Positions 7,953 through 14,103 of a stretch of DNA of 15,049 nucleotides are shown in pieces (within the stretch, counting starts at the first letter, position 1; each line of letters opens with the position of its first letter). The DNA is taken from positions 1 through 15,049 of the forward strand of contig DAOVUZ010000006.1 in assembly GCA_030632305.1 (NCBI GenBank). Reading direction: 5' to 3'. The notes below the pieces were generated by a model. The model had not been told where the DNA came from and searched no databases. It saw only the letters and a program-made list of their open reading frames with translations. The stretch is from Dehalococcoidales bacterium. GTDB taxonomy: Bacteria; Chloroflexota; Dehalococcoidia; Dehalococcoidales; DAOVUZ01. Position numbers and translations under genes: made by a program.

Positions 7953-8708
7953 TTATTTCCTTAGAGTATCCAGCCAGGCGGCTGACTTTAGTTCTCGTTC
8001 CAGGAGGTATTTAACATAGTCTTTCATCACCTCGGCTAACTCACGAGATAATTCCGGGTTTATTTTTAACTTGCCAGCCGTAGTATAGTCGCTACTCTGG
8101 AGTAGTCTTAACACTTTCAGGGCGTTAACCGATAGCGGGTAGGTTAAAGGCTGGGTCTGCTGACAATTGGGGCACAGTATGCCGCCAGTGCTGGAGCAGA
8201 ACGAGTTGGTGACGGGTTCCAGGGTTGAGCGGCAGGAGACACACTGCTGAAGCTGGGGTCGGTAGCCAACTTCGTTGAGGAGATGTAGTTCAAAGTAGCG
8301 TAAAACCAGTTCATTATCGCCAGCCTGGCATAGGCGATGCATTGTTTCCAGCAGCAGTTGGAACAGGGGGTAATTCTCAATCTGGTCGGCGGTAAACTGG
8401 TCAACCAGCTCAATGGTATAAAGGGCATAGGCAGTAAGCTCCAGTTCACTTTTCAGCGGTAGGAAGCTGTTGATGGTCTGGCTCCCGGTTACGGTATCAA
8501 GGTTTCGCCCTCTAGCCAGCGAAACCTGGCTGTGGGTGAGAAGCTCAAGGTGTCCGGCGAGCTTGCTTCTGGGGCGTCTTACCCCCTTGGCTACGGCCTG
8601 AATCTTACCCAGGTGGGGGGTGTAGAGGGTAAGGATTCTATCCGCCTCCCCCAGCTTGGTCTTCTTAATAATGATGGCTTCCGTTTGATAATTTCGCGGC
8701 TTAGACAT
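7953..8708 (-). CDS. recO: DNA repair protein RecO
   Basis: Recombination mediator that binds single-stranded DNA and SSB and, with RecR and RecF, helps load RecA at gaps. The 251-residue length is usual. Residues 7-85 form the OB-fold (YQTEAIIIKKTKLGEADRIL is the family opening). The helical body contains a zinc-finger-like group at Cys156, Cys159, Cys171, Cys179 and Cys182 (CVSC ... CPNC). I see no clear ribosome binding site before the ATG (the leader ends AGCAATTAAA), but the family alignment supports this start. It lies 47 bases after the AhpD-like gene. recR is about 1.2 kb upstream, so two RecFOR partners share this neighbourhood. Confidence 0.95.
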   Translation of the reverse strand: MSKPRNYQTEAIIIKKTKLGEADRILTLYTPHLGKIQAVAKGVRRPRSKLAGHLELLTHSQVSLARGRNLDTVTGSQTINSFLPLKSELELTAYALYTIELVDQFTADQIENYPLFQLLLETMHRLCQAGDNELVLRYFELHLLNEVGYRPQLQQCVSCRSTLEPVTNSFCSSTGGILCPNCQQTQPLTYPLSVNALKVLRLLQSSDYTTAGKLKINPELSRELAEVMKDYVKYLLERELKSAAWLDTLRK

Positions 8709-8730
8709 TTTAATTGCTTTTGAAGTGTTG

Positions 8731-8759
8731 GGTATACTGCTAGTTTTGGCTTAAATCAA
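8731..8759 (-). promoter_or_regulatory. Candidate recO promoter overlapping the end of the AhpD-like gene
   Basis: Minus strand: TTGATT, 17-base spacer, TATACC (four of six consensus bases in each box). The -35 overlaps the TGA stop of the upstream gene. Transcription would start near 8724, about 16 bases before the recO ATG. Confidence 0.4.
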
Positions 8760-9781
8760 GCAAACGGTTTACCTAACCATTTACCTATCCTTATTGCAGT
8801 TACGAAGCTTGCCCAAGATAAAGTGGATAAAAGTGCCTCATCTTCAGGGTTGAACTGTTTATACGAATTAATAATCTCATCATCTATTTGATAAGGCGAA
8901 ATTGCGGTAAGCAAAGATAGTCTGGCAACGGGTTTAAGTGGTTCGTGTAAGTTTGGAATATATTTTTCCACCCACCCTCGGCTAATACCAGTATCTTCTC
9001 CTTTCCATTCCTCTATGGTTTTTATTACTATAGTTTGTACTTCTGGTGGTACATGTTTCTCAGCTAGTTTTTCCATAATTTTTTTATGTGCGGTAAAAGT
9101 TACCGCTATTCTTTTATTTTCAGAAGCCCAAAACAAATCCTTATCCAAATTAAAACTATCTATAAATTTTAATGATTCCCCTGGTATTTTATGCCTTTTT
9201 AATGCGGTGGAAAACTTCAGGGCTGCAATTTCTTTCATAAAAGGTTTCAAAGAAGAAGCTTTAGTGGGTAGAGGTGTTTCGTTTAATAATACGCTTACCA
9301 TTTTATTTACATAATGATAATATATTGCGGTGCCTATAATCTCTGGTGCTTCATCAAATGTGAATGGGGGATTATTTATAATTTTTGCGCTTGGTGTTCG
9401 ATTTGCTAATGCCCATTCTACAATAGTTCGCATTTTAGTATCTTCTATTAAACTTAAATTTTCGTTTTCTATAGCCTTAGCAACTGTTGGGGAACTCAAT
9501 CCAATGAGCATAATTGTATGAGCATCAACGCACCAAGGACATTTATTAATCTTCGAAACAGCGGTAGCAATGGCATCTTTTACATTTCTTTTGACCTTAT
9601 CTTCTACAACATTTGTTTCTCTTAAAACACTCCAGTTATGTGCTAATAATTCAGGAATAATTGAGTGCAGAGCTACCGGCTCAACTACTCGTCCGAAGTC
9701 CCTTTTCATTTGGGTATAAATATCTGTTATTAATCCGGTAGCATTTGAAGGCTCTATGTAATTTATGTATTTTATTTTCAT
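8756..9781 (-). CDS. AhpD-like / carboxymuconolactone decarboxylase family protein
   Basis: A 341-residue protein whose N-terminal half carries the AhpD alkylhydroperoxidase core: KINKCPWCVDAH gives Cys81, Cys84 and His88, the redox CxxC and histidine of the family. The proton-relay position 12 residues before the first Cys, normally Glu, is Asp69 here. The C-terminal half (about 200-341) has no CxxC and ends SLLTAISPYQIDDE ... WASFVTAIRIGKWL. I recognise that ending from the longer members of this family common in actinobacteria. The likely role is a thiol-dependent peroxidase or oxidoreductase; the substrate cannot be told. The gene is clearly AT-rich compared with recO, recR and dnaX (many ATA, AAA and TTT codons), and it sits between recO and recR, which points to acquisition. 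The ATG has no visible ribosome binding site; TATAAA lies 8 bases before it, so a leaderless transcript is possible. Confidence 0.83.
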   Translation of the reverse strand: MKIKYINYIEPSNATGLITDIYTQMKRDFGRVVEPVALHSIIPELLAHNWSVLRETNVVEDKVKRNVKDAIATAVSKINKCPWCVDAHTIMLIGLSSPTVAKAIENENLSLIEDTKMRTIVEWALANRTPSAKIINNPPFTFDEAPEIIGTAIYYHYVNKMVSVLLNETPLPTKASSLKPFMKEIAALKFSTALKRHKIPGESLKFIDSFNLDKDLFWASENKRIAVTFTAHKKIMEKLAEKHVPPEVQTIVIKTIEEWKGEDTGISRGWVEKYIPNLHEPLKPVARLSLLTAISPYQIDDEIINSYKQFNPEDEALLSTLSWASFVTAIRIGKWLGKPFA

Positions 9782-9850
9782 TTTTATAATTTATAGTACT
9801 TTGAGCTGGCATTTCATATGACACCCACATAGGAGAGCTTGAGCTTCACT

Positions 9851-9874
9851 CCTTCAATCTACCCTTGATAAACG
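9851..9874 (+). repeat. Dispersed intergenic repeat, copy 1
   Basis: A 24-base stretch (core CCCTTGATAA at 9862-9871) that recurs at 12667-12690 with one mismatch. It lies between recR and the AhpD-like gene. ACCCT (9861-9865) and AGGGT (9875-9879) can pair around it. A third, inverted core lies at 10551-10560. The strand given is that on which the core reads CCCTTGATAA. Confidence 0.6.
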
Positions 9875-9884
9875 AGGGTGGGGG

Positions 9885-10496
9885 CTAAAATTCCTGTCTG
9901 CCCTCGATGGCGTGGGTGAGGGTAACATCGTCAGCGTATTCCAGTTCGGTGCCGAAGGGTAGTCCCCGGGCGAGGCGAGTAACCCTGATGCCCAAAGGGA
10001 AAATCAGCTTATTTAGATACATTGCGGTTTGTTCTCCCTCAAGAGTGGGGTTGGTAGCCAGGATGAGCTCGTCTATTGAGCCATCCTGTAACCGATTCAT
10101 AAGCTCTTTAATTCTCACATCGTCGACCCCTACCCCTTCCGTGGGTGAGATAGCGCCGTGGAGCACATGATAGAGCCCGTTATAAATCCGGGTATGCTCC
10201 AGAGCCAGGATGTCCTGCGGCTGTTCCACGATACAAATCTTGTTGCGGTCGCGCTGGTCACTGCGGCAGATGAGGCAGGGTTCAGATTCAGTAACATTGA
10301 AACAAATGGAGCACAGGGTAATCTTCTGTTTTATTGATAGTAGGGCGCCAGCTAACAGCTTGGCCTGTTCATCAGGGGCACGCAAAAGGTAATAGGTAAG
10401 TCGTTGAGCGCTCTTGGGTCCGATGCCGGGTAGCTTGCTAAACTCCTGGATAAGCTTGGATACCGCTTCGGCGGCAGGTATGAGATTTTGATTCAA
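9885..10496 (-). CDS. recR: Recombination protein RecR
   Basis: RecFOR-pathway protein that forms a ring-shaped clamp on DNA and helps RecO load RecA at single-strand gaps. The 203-residue length is standard. The helix-hairpin-helix is at about 20-33 (KLPGIGPKSAQRLTYY). The zinc finger uses Cys62, Cys65, Cys74 and Cys77. The Toprim domain starts around 86 (KICIVEQPQDI) and includes YHVLHGAISPTEGVG near 109-123. The start is TTG (10494-10496), supported by the family N-terminus and by AAAGGGG just upstream; no in-frame ATG would keep the N-terminus. It belongs to the common dnaX-ybaB-recR order but is unusually separated from ybaB by 210 bases of repeat DNA. Confidence 0.97.
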   Translation of the reverse strand: MNQNLIPAAEAVSKLIQEFSKLPGIGPKSAQRLTYYLLRAPDEQAKLLAGALLSIKQKITLCSICFNVTESEPCLICRSDQRDRNKICIVEQPQDILALEHTRIYNGLYHVLHGAISPTEGVGVDDVRIKELMNRLQDGSIDELILATNPTLEGEQTAMYLNKLIFPLGIRVTRLARGLPFGTELEYADDVTLTHAIEGRQEF

Positions 10497-10501
10497 CCTA
10501 A

Positions 10502-10508
10502 CCCCTTT
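10502..10508 (-). promoter_or_regulatory. Ribosome binding site supporting the TTG start of recR
   Basis: AAAGGGG on the minus strand ends 5 bases before the TTG at 10494-10496. This spacing favours that start codon. Confidence 0.6.
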
Positions 10509-10540
10509 AAGTCTTTATTTAGAGACTCTATCCCCTTTAT

Positions 10541-10567
10541 CCCCTTCCCCTTATCAAGGGGGAGGGG
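10541..10567. repeat. 12-base inverted repeat, C/G-rich, upstream of recR
   Basis: CCCCTTCCCCTT (10541-10552), loop ATC, AAGGGGGAGGGG (10556-10567): 11 of 12 positions pair. It contains TTATCAAGGG, the inverse of the dispersed CCCTTGATAA core. It is the left part of a larger symmetrical block whose outer arms are CTTCCCCTTA (10544-10553) and TAAGGGGAAG (10635-10644). No T-run follows on the minus strand. Confidence 0.65.
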
Positions 10568-10579
10568 AAGTAGTTATAA

Positions 10580-10600
10580 AAGAGAGGCTTCGCCTCTCTT
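10580..10600 (-). terminator. Perfect hairpin between ybaB and recR, possible terminator
   Basis: Arms AAGAGAGGC and GCCTCTCTT pair perfectly over 9 bases with a 3-base loop. On the minus strand the stem runs into TTTTATAA, which fits a weak intrinsic terminator about 107 bases after the ybaB stop. If it works, recR needs its own promoter or read-through; I could not find a convincing promoter after it. It is also the centre of the symmetrical repeat block, so it may simply be part of a repeat element. Confidence 0.5.
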
Positions 10601-10706
10601 GAACTCTCCTTAATGTTTACTCCTCTCAAGTGGGTAAGGGGAAGATAATTATGATATGAATGTATCATGGAGCGTAGCCCATCTATAACTCTCCTTGTTT
10701 TTTAAA

Positions 10707-11012
10707 TTACATCAGTCCCGGGATTTTGAGGCCTCCGGTTAGCCCACCAAGACGCTCGGCAGCAAGCTCTTGAGATTTGGCAAGGGCTTCGTTTACGGCG
10801 GTTAATACCAGGTCTTCCAGAAATTGCACATCATCGGGGTCTATCACCTCTGGCGATATTTTTATCGACTTAATTTCTTGTTGACCATTAATAGTAACCT
10901 TGACCGCACCTCCGCCTGAGTTTACTTCTAGAGTAGTGTTGCTTAGCTCTTCTTGGGCCTTGGCTAGCTTTGCTTGAAGTTCCTGAGCCTGGCGCATTAT
11001 AGACTTACTCAT
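10707..11012 (-). CDS. ybaB: YbaB/EbfC nucleoid-associated protein
   Basis: A small DNA-binding protein of the YbaB/EbfC family; dimers coat DNA and affect nucleoid structure and gene expression. At 101 residues the size is normal. The N-terminal helix (SIMRQAQELQAKLAKAQEELSN, split around residue 20) forms one arm of the dimer. The central strands contain VNSGGGAVKVTINGQQEI, and the C-terminal helix is followed by a glycine-rich tail (GGLTGGLKIPGLM). The start overlaps the dnaX stop by ATGA, and a strong ribosome binding site (GGAGG, 4 bases before the ATG) lies inside the end of dnaX, so the two are translationally coupled. Confidence 0.96.
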   Translation of the reverse strand: MSKSIMRQAQELQAKLAKAQEELSNTTLEVNSGGGAVKVTINGQQEIKSIKISPEVIDPDDVQFLEDLVLTAVNEALAKSQELAAERLGGLTGGLKIPGLM

Positions 11013-12589
11013 TTCTCCTCCACACTGGTAATCTGGGCACCCATCTGTTTGGCTGCCTGCACCAGGTGATTATCTTCTGGCTCATAAATACAGCGCACTT
11101 GACAGGAACGCCCGAGGAAGCTGCTTATGATTTTTTCGGCTACCCGTTGATTTTCCATTTTCTCTATCTGTTCTTTATGATAGGGGTATCTGAAAGCTAA
11201 GACTACAGTATCATTTTCAAGTGCTACTGGCTTGACCCCGGCACTTCTAAGAATGGCAATAGCCGGGGTTCTTTTAGTATCTTCCGGGGCTTGCTCGATA
11301 GCCTGTTTCCAGTTTAGGCTCAGTTGTTCAATTTCACTGCCGGGTTGTGGTGGGGTGGAGGGGATGCTTTCTGTCGGCGGTGGCACCGGTGTGGGCACAG
11401 TGGTTGGCTCAGGTTTGGCTGGGGCAGGTGGTGGGGGGATAGCCACCTTCGTGGGCTGACGAGATTCATATTCAGGTTGCCTGGCAGCGCTTTCCCTTTT
11501 CCCCTTTTCTCCCTCTGATGGCAGGGCGCAGTCAACCAGGGCTAGCTCCAAAGGCAGGGTAGAGTAGTTATCAAAACCAAGCTCAAGCTGACCAAAGAGC
11601 TTGACTGCCTTTAATATCTGGGGTAGGGGAGTTTTACCGGCTAGCTCTTTTAGTTCAGCTATGTCATCGGCAGTGAGGTCTACAGCTTCATCGGAGCCAG
11701 TCTTTACCAGAAGCAGTCCTCTGAGGTATTCTACCAGTTCTCTGTTGAATTGCTTTAAATCCAGACCATCGCTATTGACACTGTTTATGGTTGTTATGCC
11801 GGCGGAAACATCATTATTTACAATATGCTTTACCAGTTCTCTAACTCGCCAGTCGCCGGTGATGCCGAGGAGAGTCTGAACTTGATTAAGCTCAACCTCA
11901 GAGCCATAATGGGCAGTTAGCTGTTCCAGCAGGTTTTCGGCATCTCGCAGGCTACCAGTGGCTGCCTTAGCCACCAGTCGCAGTGCCTCAGGCTCTATAT
12001 GAATGCCTTCCAGGCTGCAAATACGGGTTAGTTTTGAAACTATATCTGCCAGGGAGAGGCGGTGGAAATCAAAGCGCTGGCATCGTGACAGGATGGTGGG
12101 CAGGATTTTATGGGCTTCGGTGGTAGCCAGGACAAAGATAATATGTGGTGGCGGCTCCTCAAGCGTTTTGAGTAGAGCATTAGAGGCACTGGTACTAAGC
12201 ATATGGACTTCATCTATTATATAGACCTTGTAGCGAGCCTGATTTGGAGCATAGTTGACCTTTTCACGGAGGCTGCGGATATCGTCAACGCCGGTGTTAC
12301 TGGCGGCATCAATTTCTATGACATCTAAAGCCCTGCCCTCGGTTATTGCCTGGCACATAGGACAGGTATTGCACGGCTCACCTTTGCCATCAGTAAGGCA
12401 GTTCACCGCCTTAGCCAGAATGCGTCCGGTGCTGGTCTTCCCTGTTCCTCGTGGACCGCAAAAAAGGTAGGCATGAGATACACGGCTGCTACTCAAGGCA
12501 TTGTGTAATGTCTGAGTTACTTGTTCCTGACCGACTACCTCGGCCAGGGTTTGGGGTCGCCACTTACGATAAAAGACTTGAGAAGTCAT
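11009..12589 (-). CDS. dnaX: DNA polymerase III subunit gamma/tau
   Basis: Clamp-loader ATPase that assembles the sliding clamp on DNA and links the replicative polymerase to the helicase. The protein has 526 residues. Walker A is GPRGTGKT at 45-52. The zinc module has Cys64, Cys73, Cys76 and Cys79. Walker B is DEVH at 126-129, and the arginine finger is in SRC at 168-170. The collar domain follows to about 365. Then comes a proline-rich linker (about 385-435, with IPPPPAPAKPEPTTVPTP) and a C-terminal domain that usually contacts the polymerase. I see no A-rich slippage site at the usual place that would make a shorter gamma form. The ATG fits the family start (S-Q-V-F-YRKWRP), yet GAGG lies directly against it with no spacer. 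Confidence 0.98.
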   Translation of the reverse strand: MTSQVFYRKWRPQTLAEVVGQEQVTQTLHNALSSSRVSHAYLFCGPRGTGKTSTGRILAKAVNCLTDGKGEPCNTCPMCQAITEGRALDVIEIDAASNTGVDDIRSLREKVNYAPNQARYKVYIIDEVHMLSTSASNALLKTLEEPPPHIIFVLATTEAHKILPTILSRCQRFDFHRLSLADIVSKLTRICSLEGIHIEPEALRLVAKAATGSLRDAENLLEQLTAHYGSEVELNQVQTLLGITGDWRVRELVKHIVNNDVSAGITTINSVNSDGLDLKQFNRELVEYLRGLLLVKTGSDEAVDLTADDIAELKELAGKTPLPQILKAVKLFGQLELGFDNYSTLPLELALVDCALPSEGEKGKRESAARQPEYESRQPTKVAIPPPPAPAKPEPTTVPTPVPPPTESIPSTPPQPGSEIEQLSLNWKQAIEQAPEDTKRTPAIAILRSAGVKPVALENDTVVLAFRYPYHKEQIEKMENQRVAEKIISSFLGRSCQVRCIYEPEDNHLVQAAKQMGAQITSVEEK

Positions 12590-12603
12590 CCTCGTTTGGT
12601 TTA

Positions 12604-12632
12604 ATTATACTCTATATTATCTTGGTTTCCAA
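12604..12632 (-). promoter_or_regulatory. Predicted strong promoter of dnaX
   Basis: Minus strand: -35 TTGGAA, 17-base spacer, -10 TATAAT (perfect). Only 14 bases lie between the -10 and the dnaX ATG, so the transcript would begin about 8 bases before the start codon, leaving almost no leader. It would drive dnaX-ybaB and possibly recR. Confidence 0.65.
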
Positions 12633-12666
12633 AGGGGTTTTTGAGATTGTTTTATTAACCTTACCC

Positions 12667-12690
12667 CCTTCAATCTTCCCTTGATAAACG
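12667..12690 (+). repeat. Dispersed intergenic repeat, copy 2
   Basis: Matches 9851-9874 in 23 of 24 bases, including the core CCCTTGATAA (12678-12687). It lies between dnaX and the tubulin-like gene, upstream of the dnaX promoter. Confidence 0.6.
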
Positions 12691-12755
12691 TCTGGTGCTT
12701 GAGCAAATAGGGGTTGGGTTTTTGAATACCGGAGGGTGAGGGTTATTAAATAAAT

Positions 12756-12814
12756 CCCAGCTTTACCTAAACAAGGGGTATAATGGGTGAGTTGCCTTGA
12801 ATGGTAAAGCTGGG
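12756..12814. repeat. 12-base perfect inverted repeat downstream of the tubulin-like gene
   Basis: CCCAGCTTTACC (12756-12767) and GGTAAAGCTGGG (12803-12814) pair perfectly across a 35-base loop. A nested CAAGG (12772-12776) / CCTTG (12795-12799) pair could stack inside. The structure starts 22 bases after the tubulin stop on the minus strand and is followed there by ATTTATTTAATAA. It could protect or end the tubulin transcript, or be a small mobile repeat; the long loop is unlike a classic terminator. Confidence 0.6.
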
Positions 12815-12836
12815 AAAATAGGCTTGGGTTGGCTAA

Positions 12837-14012
12837 TTACAGTAATGATGGTATATCACTTGATGCGTCATCTATTCCTTTGAGTTTACTCTTAAGCTCT
12901 TCGCGCCTCTTTTTGGCCTCCTGGATAAAGTTTGCTGATTTAGTATAGTATTTCCTGACTTTTTCTACATCCTTAAGTTCAGACAGCATTACAGTGATAT
13001 CTAGTGCGCCTTTTTCCCTGGGGTAATCGCCATTCCTTATGCTTGCCTCTGAGGCTATGTCTTTTAGATAATCTCCAAGTTCCTTGATGAGGTCCATATT
13101 TATTTCCTGGGGTGGAGCTGCGATGAGATATAGTGCTCTGCCTGCATCTATAGGGTTACAATTGAGTGATAGCTCACTTAGTGCCTCGTCCATTGCGTGA
13201 ATCCCTTTGTGGGTCTCGGTGCTCTTCTTCCTGAAATCACGCGAAAACAGCGAGGGAAAGTTAAACGTTGGTAGTTGCGATTTGCCATAGCCTATTACTG
13301 TCCACCCCACCAGAGTCTGTATTATATCCCCGGCGTCAAGTAGTCTTGCCCCGATGTATTTCGCCTTTTTCTCTTCACCGGCACAGAGTATGTTATAGAA
13401 TGGTTCGACTATCAAGTGATTAATTTTAGACATGTTGCTTCTCAATGAGGAATCTTTCCTGATATACCTTTGATTGTCAACAAGAATTATGGCATCTGCC
13501 ACTGAGTTGATAGATTTAAGGCAGGTGGCTGAATTATAAACGGTTCTTTCCTCGGTGTTCTCTTCATGCTCAAAGGGGAGGACGGCAAGGTTATATACCG
13601 GTTTATCCATGTAACGCTCTTTTATGAGTTGGGTCATTATTGATATTGCCCCGGAGCCGGTGCCGCCGGCAGTTCCGGCAACCAGTAAGAAGGCATCGCT
13701 CTCAAAGAAATGTCGGGCGCCTCTTATAGCATCTATAACCTTATCACCATCCTCTCTGGCTATCTCGGCACCTAGCTCATTTATCTTGCCTACACCGTGA
13801 CCACCAGTCTTTCGGCCTCCGATGAGGATTCTATGCCGATAGTCAGCAGTTATACAGGTTAGCCCGCTTAAATCAGCAGCATCGCTATTTACGGCAAAGG
13901 CACCAGGAATTATCTCAACCCCGCGGCGACTGCGCGCCCGACCGTTCAGTCGGGCGAACTCATCAGCAATCTTGCAGCCACATTGCCCAAAGCCTATAAC
14001 CACGAGTTTCAT
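12837..14012 (-). CDS. Tubulin/FtsZ-superfamily GTPase (CetZ/FtsZ-like)
   Basis: A 391-residue cytoskeletal GTPase of the tubulin/FtsZ superfamily, about the length of archaeal CetZ. Loop T1 is GFGQCGCKI (7-15), T3 GGRKTGGHGVGK (65-76), and the T4 tubulin signature AGGTGSG is at 115-121. The nucleotide-contacting Asn on helix H7 is N180 (LVDNQ). The T7 catalytic loop reads LLDAGD (224-229), keeping both acidic residues of the NxDxxD motif but with Leu for Asn. It is not the main FtsZ by sequence: T3 and the second domain differ. Unlike typical CetZ, the end has a charged helix (about 348-378), a short linker and the tail DIPSLL, resembling the FtsZ DIPxFL tail that binds FtsA, SepF or ZipA. 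The ATG has AGGTGA 5 bases upstream and a near-consensus promoter. A role in cell shape or division is inferred only. The upstream neighbour is gap. Confidence 0.88.
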   Translation of the reverse strand: MKLVVIGFGQCGCKIADEFARLNGRARSRRGVEIIPGAFAVNSDAADLSGLTCITADYRHRILIGGRKTGGHGVGKINELGAEIAREDGDKVIDAIRGARHFFESDAFLLVAGTAGGTGSGAISIMTQLIKERYMDKPVYNLAVLPFEHEENTEERTVYNSATCLKSINSVADAIILVDNQRYIRKDSSLRSNMSKINHLIVEPFYNILCAGEEKKAKYIGARLLDAGDIIQTLVGWTVIGYGKSQLPTFNFPSLFSRDFRKKSTETHKGIHAMDEALSELSLNCNPIDAGRALYLIAAPPQEINMDLIKELGDYLKDIASEASIRNGDYPREKGALDITVMLSELKDVEKVRKYYTKSANFIQEAKKRREELKSKLKGIDDASSDIPSLL

Positions 14013-14042
14013 CTTTCACCTCGTTATTGAATTACCTTAGTT

Positions 14043-14071
14043 ATTCTATACATATCGTATGACAATGTCAA
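14043..14071 (-). promoter_or_regulatory. Near-consensus promoter of the tubulin-like gene, with palindrome at -35
   Basis: Minus strand: -35 TTGACA (perfect), 17-base spacer, -10 TAGAAT (five of six). Transcription would start near 14036, about 24 bases before the ATG at 14012. The palindrome TGACA-A-TGTCA (14060-14070) overlaps the -35 and could be bound by a repressor. The tubulin-like gene is therefore probably transcribed independently of gap. Confidence 0.7.
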
Positions 14072-14103
14072 ACCCTGCCATCTAATGAGGCGCCTGTGGT
14101 AGG

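Noticed and set aside
10617..10706. A small gene or RNA between ybaB and the repeat block
   Set aside because: No frame with a ribosome binding site and no stable conserved fold could be recognised by eye.
12453..12460. A run of six A (T on the coding strand) inside dnaX as a frameshift site
   Set aside because: It lies in the Walker A region (YLFCGPRG), far from where tau/gamma slippage occurs, and no structure or ribosome binding signal accompanies it.
12710..12742. Four G-runs on the plus strand, possible G-quadruplex
   Set aside because: One loop is 15 bases and the transcribed strand gives a C-rich RNA; too weak to call.
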